Below, in pieces: positions 1 through 4,998 of a DNA stretch of 5,074 nucleotides (the first letter of the stretch is position 1; each line of letters begins with the position of its first letter). The DNA comes from Conexibacter sp. (lineage in GTDB: Bacteria; Actinomycetota; Thermoleophilia; Solirubrobacterales; Solirubrobacteraceae): NCBI GenBank assembly GCA_025964295.1, contig JAOPZD010000031.1:1-5074 (forward strand). Reading direction: 5' to 3'. Made by a program: the position numbers and the translations under genes. The notes beneath the pieces are model-generated. The model worked only from the letters and a program-made list of their open reading frames with translations. It had not been told where the DNA came from and did not search any database.

Positions 1-100
1 GCCGCGTGTTGCGTAGCGCCTGCAGCGCCTTCGCCGTCGGTGCCCAGGCGATGAGCGGCTCGTCGTGGATCGGCGACAGCGGCAGGTGTCCCGCGCTGCA
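1..100 (-). CDS. Possible partial gene, unrecognised, lacking its 5' end
   Basis: On the minus strand the frame from 100 down to the window edge is open for 33 codons and has strong G/C bias at third positions. The translation contains the plausible stretch LPLSPIHDEPLIAWAPTAKA followed by LQALRNTR. The frame is closed upstream by a TGA at 101-103, and no ATG, GTG or TTG occurs between that stop and the edge. If this is a gene, its start has been lost, and the loss falls immediately beside the dif-like site at 104-131. I do not recognise the family. The opposite-strand frame shares the same third positions, so codon bias alone cannot fix the strand. I prefer minus because the plus-strand translation is cysteine-rich and unconvincing. 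Confidence 0.3.
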
Positions 101-103
101 TCA

Positions 104-131
104 ATGCTCGCTAATCAGCGTTATGTCAAGT
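104..131 (+). repeat. dif-like (XerC/XerD-type) site, left copy
   Basis: The site reads as an 11-base left arm ATGCTCGCTAA (104-114), a 6-base centre TCAGCG (115-120) and an 11-base right arm TTATGTCAAGT (121-131). This is the 11-6-11 geometry of dif sites, with inner TAA and TTA facing each other across the centre. The right arm differs from the E. coli XerD arm TTATGTTAAAT at two positions; the left arm resembles the E. coli XerC arm only at its inner TAA. A second copy in the same orientation lies at 3836-3863, with an identical left arm, 8 of 11 right-arm matches and 3 of 6 centre matches. The site is AT-richer than its surroundings. That Xer recombinases act on it is inference from pattern. 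Confidence 0.45.
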
Positions 132-374
132 AGGAAACGAGAGAACCGCGAGCTGGATTCGTCGCAGCCGGGATGCGCGCCGCGGACCGCTATCGGTGCG
201 ACAGTGGTTCTACCTGGGGCAGGTGCGCAGCTGGAGCCGCCGGACCAGGCGGCTTTCCCGTGGCAGCCCGTCGTTCCACCGCCGCAGCGCGGCGTATGCG
301 CGCCCAACCTCGCCGGCCCGGGCGGCGCGTTCGGCCGTGAGCAGCAGTCGGTTGGCGGCGCGGAGCAGGTTGAC

Positions 375-704
375 CTAGTTGGCCACGCGTCCGCGATCCG
401 GTCCGGTGCTCACGGCGAGCAACCCCGTGGCGAGACGCTCACGTGCCATGCGGTAGGCATGGGCCGAGCGGACCACGTCCTCCAATCCCACGCCGACCGC
501 GTACGGGCGCACGTCGACGGCGAACCGGCGACACGCGGCCTTGGACCGCGCTCGGGCGCCCGTGCTCAGGGGTGCCACCGCGGTCGCGGGCACCGTCGCC
601 ACGGTACGCGTCGTCGTCGTGCGCTCGGCGGCCGGTGTCTGCGTCCCGCAGCCCGTGAGGACGACGACGGCCAGGAGACTCACAGCGCTACGCGACACGA
701 TCAC
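375..704 (-). CDS. Small secreted lipoprotein, probably interrupted by an in-frame TAG
   Basis: The 109-residue product starts at GTG (704-702), with AGGA six bases upstream. It has a lipoprotein signal peptide: Arg5, a hydrophobic core (residues 7-16) and a lipobox L16-T17-G18-C19, so Cys19 should be lipidated and membrane-anchored. A Thr/Ala/Pro-rich linker (about 21-50) leads to a helical domain with Cys58. The frame stops at TAG 377-375, then stays open for 54 more codons to a TAG at 212-210. The second part reads naturally (VNLLRAANRLLLTAERAARA, then YAALRRW) and ends in LRTCPR, giving a possible disulfide partner for Cys58. The original was probably 164 residues with Gln (CAG) at the stop. 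The start overlaps the stop of the 188-residue gene by four bases (GTGA), implying translational coupling. Function is unknown. Confidence 0.7.
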   Translation of the reverse strand: MIVSRSAVSLLAVVVLTGCGTQTPAAERTTTTRTVATVPATAVAPLSTGARARSKAACRRFAVDVRPYAVGVGLEDVVRSAHAYRMARERLATGLLAVSTGPDRGRVAN

Positions 705-1267
705 ATGAGATCCTCGTAGGACTTCGGGAGCCCGCGCGCCTCGAGTGCGGCGACGCTCGCAGCAGGTGACGCGTAGCGGATGCTGGCCAGCGTCTCGTCG
801 GACGTGTTGCAGCCGTCGGTGGCCATGGCCACCAGCAGGGGATCGGCGGGAACCGGTGGCGCCTGAGCGATACGGCGCGCCGTCTCCTCCAGGATGCGTG
901 CCGAGGGATCGCGCTCCTCACCGAACCGCTCCAAGAGCCGGGCTGACGCAGCGTTAACCAGCTCTAGGTCGAGTTGCCCGGGGAGCTCGATCTCCGGGTG
1001 ATCCCAGGTCTGGGGATCGAGCGCCATGCCCAACCGGTCGGCGTCCGGTGTGGCGATCAGAGGCGCCAGGCGCTGCGTCCAGGTCTCCGACGAGCACACT
1101 GACACCGCCGCGGGATCCATGTACTTTCTGTCGTTGGGCACCCACAGAGCGAACGCTCCCAGCGCTCGCAGACCGACATTCATGATCGCTCGGGTGACGC
1201 GATCGACGTTGACGCCGACCAGGAACACAGCGTCGTCGTCGGCGCAGAGGTCGAGCTCGGAATGCAT
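701..1267 (-). CDS. Unrecognised 188-residue soluble protein
   Basis: This is a complete reading frame from ATG (1267-1265) to TGA (703-701), with amino-acid composition and third-position G/C bias typical of a real gene. I see no signal peptide and no membrane segment. The N-terminal part looks alpha/beta, with a strand-like DAVFLVGVNVD (12-22) followed by a helix. The middle is acidic and Pro-rich, and the last third (about 100-188) is mainly helical. There are three cysteines (8, 58, 153). I cannot assign a family. No good ribosome site precedes the ATG, but the upstream gene's TGA ends one base before it (TGA-A-ATG), so translation probably depends on re-initiation. It sits between an unknown protein and a lipoprotein in a tightly packed operon, so a shared envelope-related role is possible but unproven. 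Confidence 0.75.
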   Translation of the reverse strand: MHSELDLCADDDAVFLVGVNVDRVTRAIMNVGLRALGAFALWVPNDRKYMDPAAVSVCSSETWTQRLAPLIATPDADRLGMALDPQTWDHPEIELPGQLDLELVNAASARLLERFGEERDPSARILEETARRIAQAPPVPADPLLVAMATDGCNTSDETLASIRYASPAASVAALEARGLPKSYEDLM

Positions 1268-1268
1268 T

Positions 1269-1592
1269 TCAGTGGTTCGGCTTAGCGACGGCGCCTAAGC
1301 TGCTCGTCTTCAACTTGTCCTTGACCGTGTCCAGGTCGCTCAACAGCGAGTTGCCAAGGGCACAGCGATCACGGTACTGATCGGGATGGATGATGGCGCG
1401 CAACTGGTCGAGGTAGTAGTTGACGTTGGAGAGACCCGTGGTGTCCGCGTGCCAGGTGTACGCCGCGAGCGTGCTGCTGTGGTCCTGGAGGTCCTGGTAA
1501 TTCTCGTTCGCCGTGGTTCCGTCTGCCAGCGTCTTCTTGAGCGACCGACCCCGCAGGGTAGAGCCCGTTGGCGGTGGAGTTCGGATGCACAC
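1269..1592 (-). CDS. Unrecognised protein fragment, apparent one-base frameshift near its 5' end
   Basis: The frame as it stands gives 107 residues from GTG 1592-1590, with no visible ribosome site. From about LKKTLADGTTANENY onward it looks genuine: a soluble, polar, mostly helical protein ending VAKPNH. The first dozen residues (MCIRTPPPTGST) look like an out-of-frame reading. The neighbouring minus frame over 1662-1553 reads well instead (AFRELSTLTDLRVALFRCG, then HPNSTANGLYPAG). It joins the downstream frame exactly if one base is removed from the four-C run at 1549-1552, giving NGLYPAGRSLKKTLADG. That upstream frame has no start codon after its TGA at 1665-1663, so the true 5' end is missing or lies across another lesion. 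The TGA ends one base before the next gene's ATG. Family not recognised. Confidence 0.6.
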   Translation of the reverse strand: MCIRTPPPTGSTLRGRSLKKTLADGTTANENYQDLQDHSSTLAAYTWHADTTGLSNVNYYLDQLRAIIHPDQYRDRCALGNSLLSDLDTVKDKLKTSSLGAVAKPNH

Positions 1593-1743
1593 CGCAGCGG
1601 AAGAGCGCGACCCGGAGATCCGTCAGTGTGCTCAGCTCCCGGAACGCACCGTTGAGACTACCTCAGCGGCGGGCAGAGGCAGCAGCTCAGCGCTCAGCTT
1701 CCTCGTCTTCCTCGTCCGAGCGCGACGTCTGTCGCGCAGCGAC

Positions 1744-2169
1744 TCAACCAGCCACCAGGTGCGGCGCAGCCGCACGCCTGGCCTGCCGGCCGCGAGGCAT
1801 CACCTTCCATCCACTTCCAGGCGCGATCGCGACGAGAGCAAACGCGCCTGCCCCGTTCGCGAGGTCGACCTTGTAGATACCAGTTCCCGCGGGGCCATCA
1901 GCGTCACCCACGAGCGTGTGCCCGTCTGCAGACACGGACATGCTGACGAAGTTTCTGGCACCGGAGGTGTCGATCTGCTCTCGTCCCGTTCCATCCGGGT
2001 TGGCTTTGAACAGCCCACCTCCCTGATCGAGCACCTCGCTGTAGATGAGCGGCCCGTTGGACCCTGCGGGCGTCGCAAGAGCCGGGATGGCAGTCGACCC
2101 GAGGGTGACAAATGAGGCGCACAGCATCGTCGCGGCGAGAGCTCGGGCGTGGAACGAAGAGGGTCTCAT
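1744..2169 (-). CDS. Secreted PD40/TolB-like beta-propeller protein, truncated
   Basis: Residues 1-32 form a Sec signal peptide: Arg2 and Arg9, a hydrophobic stretch over about 10-28, and an ALA-TPA cleavage motif after Ala32. The mature part begins with a PD40 (WD40-like, TolB-type) blade: GPLIYSEV, then GLFKANPDGTGREQI, then SVSADGHTLVGD, then a second repeat starting GIYKVDLANGAG. Such proteins are exported and usually carry five to seven blades over about 300 residues or more. This one ends at 141. After GSGWK (about 122) the sequence becomes Arg/Ala-rich and no longer resembles a propeller, so it is probably cut by a deletion or frameshift near 1805. The start is the ATG at 2169-2167, where the signal peptide begins. 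Divergent from the membrane protein at 2279. The original substrate or partner is unknown. Confidence 0.65.
   Translation of the reverse strand: MRPSSFHARALAATMLCASFVTLGSTAIPALATPAGSNGPLIYSEVLDQGGGLFKANPDGTGREQIDTSGARNFVSMSVSADGHTLVGDADGPAGTGIYKVDLANGAGAFALVAIAPGSGWKVMPRGRQARRAAAPHLVAG
1755..1781. repeat. Hairpin-forming inverted repeat in the tail of the truncated PD40 gene
   Basis: CCAGGTGCGGC (1755-1765) can pair with 1769-1781 around a GCA loop, giving 11 base pairs with a two-base bulge in the right arm. It lies just past the point where propeller similarity stops. There is no T-run beside it, so it is not a standard intrinsic terminator. It may be part of the breakpoint or simply GC-rich coincidence. 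Confidence 0.3.
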
Positions 2170-2278
2170 AGTTTCACTTTCGCCTAATGATCAGGGTGAT
2201 GTTGTCGATAGGACACAATGCTGCGATGGTGTCGCTCGTGCTCATGAAGAGCCCGCGGCCTGCCGAAGATGGAGATGC

Positions 2279-2554
2279 ATGACATCTCGCCGCTCAGACG
2301 CGCTCCGCGTCCTCACGGTCGTCGCCGCGCTTCCGCTCGTCCCATTCGGGTGGTACTGGGCCGACGGCAGCGGCGGGGCGCCCGGCACGCCCGACGGGCT
2401 GGTCATGATCGGCGTGGTGATGATCGTCCTGGCGCTCGCGGCGGCCGGATGGTGCGTCCTCGGCCGGCGCCTCGGTGTCGCGGCGGTGATCCTGCTCGGA
2501 GGCTGGCTTTGCGGGATCGTCGGGCTGACGCTGGCGGTGTCGTCGCTCGAGTAG
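2279..2554 (+). CDS. Small three-helix integral membrane protein, unrecognised
   Basis: The frame gives 91 residues from ATG 2279 to TAG 2552-2554. I chose this ATG because GGAG lies at 2271-2274, four bases upstream, and because the same frame further upstream is polar and unlike a gene. Three hydrophobic segments are visible: about 9-28 (ending FGWYWA), 41-61 and 65-87. A short positive N-terminus (RRSDALR) and a GRR pair between the second and third helices suggest a cytoplasmic N-terminus by the positive-inside rule. A Gly/Pro/Asp-rich loop (29-40) would then be outside. No catalytic motif is visible. It is transcribed divergently from the PD40 gene across about 110 bases. Function unknown. 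Confidence 0.6.
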   Translation: MTSRRSDALRVLTVVAALPLVPFGWYWADGSGGAPGTPDGLVMIGVVMIVLALAAAGWCVLGRRLGVAAVILLGGWLCGIVGLTLAVSSLE

Positions 2555-2566
2555 CGGCAATCGTCT

Positions 2567-2608
2567 GAGCGCGCGAGATCGTAGTAGTAGACGCTTGCGT
2601 GCGCGCTC
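2567..2608 (+). repeat. Inverted repeat shortly after the membrane protein gene
   Basis: GAGCGCGC (2567-2574) and GCGCGCTC (2601-2608) are perfect 8-base arms around a 26-base loop, starting 12 bases after the stop of the 91-residue membrane protein. It could act as a weak transcription stop, but the loop is long and no T-run follows. Confidence 0.25.
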
Positions 2609-2743
2609 TTGGCGCGCCGCCAGCTTGATCGCGACGGCGACAACAAGCCCTGCGAGCACCAACCGGGCGCGCAGACCGATGTCCCCTCCCTGCTGAAGGC
2701 GGTCAGGTCAGTTCCTTTCCGTGGCCACGCGGCCCGAACCTCA

Positions 2744-2759
2744 GCGAGGGCGCCCTCGC
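2744..2759. repeat. Perfect 16-base palindrome
   Basis: GCGAGGGC at 2744-2751 is followed directly by its exact reverse complement GCCCTCGC. Dyads of this size can be operators for dimeric repressors, but no gene begins close by on either strand, so no role can be assigned. Confidence 0.3.
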
Positions 2760-3042
2760 CGTCTCGGCGTTAAGAAGCATTACCACATTGCTACGACCTC
2801 CTGACCATCGCACCGGGCCTGCGCGTCGCTGTCAATGCTTCGGCGCATCGTTAGCGCAATTGTCACTTTTTGATTCGCTAGCCGATGCAAATTGGGCGCC
2901 CCGCGTCGGAGACCGAGAAGGTTGACAACGGAGCAGCCGCTCCTGACCCGTAGCAAGGCGCCGATCGTCGTGGGAGCCCTGGGCGGTTCCGGTATCTGAG
3001 GAGGAGTATCGAAGGCTCGACAATCGGCGCTGCGGCCGCGCA

Positions 3043-3059
3043 CCGGCATCCCGTGCCGG
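3043..3059. repeat. Short GC-rich hairpin
   Basis: CCGGCA (3043-3048) and TGCCGG (3054-3059) form a perfect 6-base stem around the loop TCCCG. A short GGCCC-type tandem follows. No T-run is present, so a terminator role is not supported. Confidence 0.25.
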
Positions 3060-3414
3060 CCCGGCCCGGCCCGATAGGCGTCCTCGGCCAGGCGGTCGCC
3101 GTGGCCCGGCCTACTTGTAAAGCGGAATCAACCCCGCCGTTCGAGTGGTCGCAGGATCAGCGCCAGCCCTCGGACAGTCGCCTGGGATGGAGCAATCGAT
3201 CTCGCGCGGATGGCATCCCGCCCAGAGAGCCCACGAAACGGGCTCTGTGGTGTGAGGATCTCTAAACCGCAGGGCGGCGGGCGTGTGCGTGCGACGACCG
3301 CTGCAACGACGAACGGCAGGCTGGCACTGCAAGACGCCGCCATCGCGGCCGAGGACGAGCGCGCGCTTTAGCGAAGGCCGGCGGAATCCGAAGCCGTCAC
3401 CAAAGCTCCGTCAA

Positions 3415-3434
3415 GGGCCCCAGAAACGGGGCTC
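3415..3434 (+). promoter_or_regulatory. Hairpin just upstream of the membrane-anchored protein gene
   Basis: GGGCCCC (3415-3421) pairs with GGGGCTC (3428-3434) around AGAAAC, a seven-pair stem with one G-T pair. It ends 20 bases before the ATG at 3455, within the likely leader of that gene. It could affect translation or end upstream transcription; no T-run follows. Function is inference only. Confidence 0.25.
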
Positions 3435-3454
3435 GTGCGACCAAGTAATAGGTG

Positions 3455-3760
3455 ATGGCAAAGTCCCCTAACAACGGAGGTGCTGGTACTCCGTCCTGCA
3501 ACCCGAACGTCGAGGCCGAGCCGCAGGGCTCGGGCGACAACGGGCGCTCCGACCACGACTGGTGGTGGGCCCTCAAGCAGATGCGCGTCCCGACAGCGGT
3601 CGTCGCAGCGTTGGTCGGTGCGGTCGCCCTGCTTGCCTCGAACAGGCCACGAACCACGCGACGCTACAGGCCGTCAGGTCAACGGTGTACGCCGAGTGGC
3701 GGCAAACGCAGAAGGAGTGCCGCAAGCTGCACACGCGCCATCGACGCGGCGTGTGCCTGA
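3455..3760 (+). CDS. Single-pass membrane protein, probably frameshifted
   Basis: The frame starts at ATG 3455; a GTG one codon earlier is possible, and in-frame stops just upstream rule out a longer start. Residues 1-35 are polar and Gly/Asn-rich. DHDWWWALKQMR precedes a hydrophobic segment (about 46-62, PTAVVAALVGAVALLA). Beyond Ser62 (3640) this frame turns Arg-rich and unprotein-like, ending at 3760 (101 residues). The frame one base back instead continues sensibly from 3640: EQATNHATLQAVRSTVYAEW, then RQTQKECRKLH, open to TAA 3844-3846. Adding one base near 3637-3639 joins them into about 130 residues: a membrane anchor followed by a charged helix. No standard slippery heptamer is visible, so a mutation or sequence error is likelier than programmed frameshifting. 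The joined frame would take its stop from the dif-like site. Family not recognised. Confidence 0.55.
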   Translation: MAKSPNNGGAGTPSCNPNVEAEPQGSGDNGRSDHDWWWALKQMRVPTAVVAALVGAVALLASNRPRTTRRYRPSGQRCTPSGGKRRRSAASCTRAIDAACA

Positions 3761-3835
3761 GAGCGCGCCGAAGCGACCTCCACCTCACACCCCAAAGCGC
3801 CTCCGCTAAGCCACGTCCACATACTCCCCAGGGGT

Positions 3836-3863
3836 ATGCTCGCTAATCCGTCTTATTTCTACT
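3836..3863 (+). repeat. dif-like (XerC/XerD-type) site, right copy
   Basis: The left arm ATGCTCGCTAA (3836-3846) is identical to that of the left copy. The centre is TCCGTC (3847-3852) and the right arm TTATTTCTACT (3853-3863). The two sites match at 22 of 28 positions, and GGAA two bases past the right arm is also shared. Both lie on the plus strand in the same orientation, about 3.7 kb apart. The site sits between a plus-strand small gene and the end of the minus-strand reductase gene. Confidence 0.45.
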
Positions 3864-3869
3864 CGGAAG

Positions 3870-3890
3870 AAAAGGGAGCTCGCCGATCCC
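3870..3890 (-). terminator. Weak candidate terminator for the reductase gene
   Basis: Read on the minus strand, GGGA (3890-3887) can pair with TCCC (3877-3874), and a TTTTCTT tract follows at once. It begins five bases past the stop of the reductase gene, in the right place for an intrinsic terminator. The four-base stem is short, so support is limited. Confidence 0.25.
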
Positions 3891-3894
3891 GAGG

Positions 3895-4887
3895 TCACTC
3901 GCGGAAGACGAACAGGACCTTGCCGTGCCGCCGATACTGCTCGGCGCGGCTCAGGGCGTCGGCGTACTGCTCGAGACGGAAGGTCGAATCGATGTCGGCG
4001 GTCAGCTCGCCGCTGGTGACGAGGGCGACGATCTCCTTATAGGCCGCGTCGATCTCCGCGCGCGGCGCCCGGGTGAGCCAGTTGAACGTCCAGAAGCCGT
4101 GGTGGCTGATGTTGCGGTAGATGAGGTCCTGGCGGACATCCAGCGCCGTCGACTGACCGCTTAGTGCCCCGAAGCTGACGACCTTGCCCCCGAAGCGAAG
4201 CCGGTGGGCCAGGTTGGTCACGACCGGCCCACCGATCGAGTCGAGCACGAGGGCGAGCTCCTGCCCGCCGAGCACACGTTGCAACTGGGCCGGCAGGTCA
4301 TCTCCGTCGATCACGACATGCTCGCCGCCCGCGGCGCTGACCTGCGTCGCGGCCGCTTGGCTGCGCGCCACGTTGAGCGTGTGCATCCCGGCGCGCTCGG
4401 CGAGGCTGATGATGTACTGGCCCACCGCGGAGTTCGCTCCGGTCTGCGCGATCCAGTCGCCCTCGGAAAGCGGCCCGAACAGACGCAGGAGCAGGAGCGC
4501 AGTGATTGGGTTCACGCCGATCATCGCCAGCTGCTGCGGATCGCCTTCGTCGCCGACCGCCACGATGTCTCGGGCGGCAACCACGGCATGATCAGCCCAC
4601 GTCCCCTGCTCGTAGGTCGGCAGGATCGCGACACGGTGGCCGAGGAGCGCCCGGTCGCCACCGGGCCCCACCTCGACGACCTTCCCCACCCCCTCGGCAC
4701 CAAGGGGCGCCGGCAGCTCCGGCTCTACCCCATAGAAGCCGCGGATAAGGTGGATGTCCGACGGATGGACGGGCGCGGCCTCCAGCGCGACGACGACCTC
4801 ATCGCGACCGGCAACGAGCGCGGGCTGGGAAACAAGCGTCACAACGTCGGCCGGCTCGCCGAAGCCGGTCAGCTGGAGGGCGGGCAT
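3895..4887 (-). CDS. Zinc-independent MDR-family reductase (2-enoyl-CoA reductase / quinone oxidoreductase type)
   Basis: The product is 330 residues from ATG 4887, preceded by AGGAG eight bases upstream. An in-frame TTG at 4911 is rejected because that ribosome site would lie inside it. The protein has the two-domain medium-chain dehydrogenase/reductase layout: an N-terminal GroES-like part (about 1-115) and a Rossmann part with TGANSAVGQ (149-157). It closely follows the mitochondrial enoyl reductase pattern (MECR/Etr1): APVHPSDIHLI (38-48), GFYG with Tyr52 at the catalytic tyrosine position, PELPAPLGAEGV, GTW (95-97), GVNPITA (124-130), NVAR (172-175, suggesting NADPH) and GFWTFNW (264-270). 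No zinc-binding cysteines or histidines are evident. It should be a cytosolic NADPH-dependent reductase of an enoyl-CoA, enone or quinone; the substrate cannot be fixed from sequence. The gene is intact, unlike those between the dif-like sites. Confidence 0.9.
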   Translation of the reverse strand: MPALQLTGFGEPADVVTLVSQPALVAGRDEVVVALEAAPVHPSDIHLIRGFYGVEPELPAPLGAEGVGKVVEVGPGGDRALLGHRVAILPTYEQGTWADHAVVAARDIVAVGDEGDPQQLAMIGVNPITALLLLRLFGPLSEGDWIAQTGANSAVGQYIISLAERAGMHTLNVARSQAAATQVSAAGGEHVVIDGDDLPAQLQRVLGGQELALVLDSIGGPVVTNLAHRLRFGGKVVSFGALSGQSTALDVRQDLIYRNISHHGFWTFNWLTRAPRAEIDAAYKEIVALVTSGELTADIDSTFRLEQYADALSRAEQYRRHGKVLFVFRE

Positions 4888-4998
4888 CGCACGATCTCCT
4901 CGCACAGGCAACGGGTGAGCAGGTCATGATGACGCCAGATGCAGTCGCCCGGACAGGTCCGCTAAGGATCACCACACCGGTGGCCGAAGAACCGGGCT

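Larger units (their letters stand above)
2555..3454. other. About 900 bases without a convincing gene
   Basis: No frame here has good start context and a credible protein together. It holds a perfect 16-base palindrome (2744-2759), a GC hairpin (3043-3059), a short GGCCC-type tandem (about 3057-3072), an AT-richer patch with a T5 run (about 2850-2895) and a hairpin at 3415-3434. The only short frame worth mentioning is 3210-3371 on the plus strand (53 codons, ending QDAAIAAEDERAL), with no ribosome site. It may be a gene remnant. I see no tRNA or CRISPR repeats here. Confidence 0.5.

Noticed and set aside
6..719. Long plus-strand open frame of 237 codons
   Set aside because: It runs antisense to the lipoprotein gene, crosses the dif-like site, and its translation is a His/Arg/Gly-rich mix typical of an opposite-strand shadow in GC-rich DNA.
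1685..1716. Short tandem repeats (GCTCAGC twice, TTCCTCGTC twice)
   Set aside because: Only two units each, in non-coding or damaged sequence; too short to call a meaningful repeat or CRISPR.
1513..2115. Plus-strand open frame of 200 codons
   Set aside because: It is antisense to the PD40 gene and to the frame at 1269-1592; no domain, no ribosome site, Arg/Ser-rich translation.
2242..2662. Minus-strand open frames over the membrane protein, one with a hydrophobic LVLAGLVVAVAIKLA stretch
   Set aside because: The hydrophobic piece is short, has no well-placed start, and runs into charged antisense sequence over the better-supported plus-strand gene at 2279-2554.
2780..3049. Minus-strand open frame of 89 codons
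   Set aside because: Mixed composition, no ribosome site, no recognisable motif; fits random open frame in GC-rich DNA.
3210..3371. Short plus-strand frame ending QDAAIAAEDERAL
   Set aside because: The end looks protein-like but there is no ribosome site, and the upstream part is unconvincing; kept only as a possible remnant in the gene-free stretch.
3625..3645. Programmed ribosomal frameshift
   Set aside because: No X-XXY-YYZ heptamer or clear downstream stem is seen at the switch point; a missing base is simpler.
4204..4929. Plus-strand open frame of 241 codons
   Set aside because: It lies wholly antisense to the well-supported reductase gene and its His/Arg/Asp-rich translation is a shadow.
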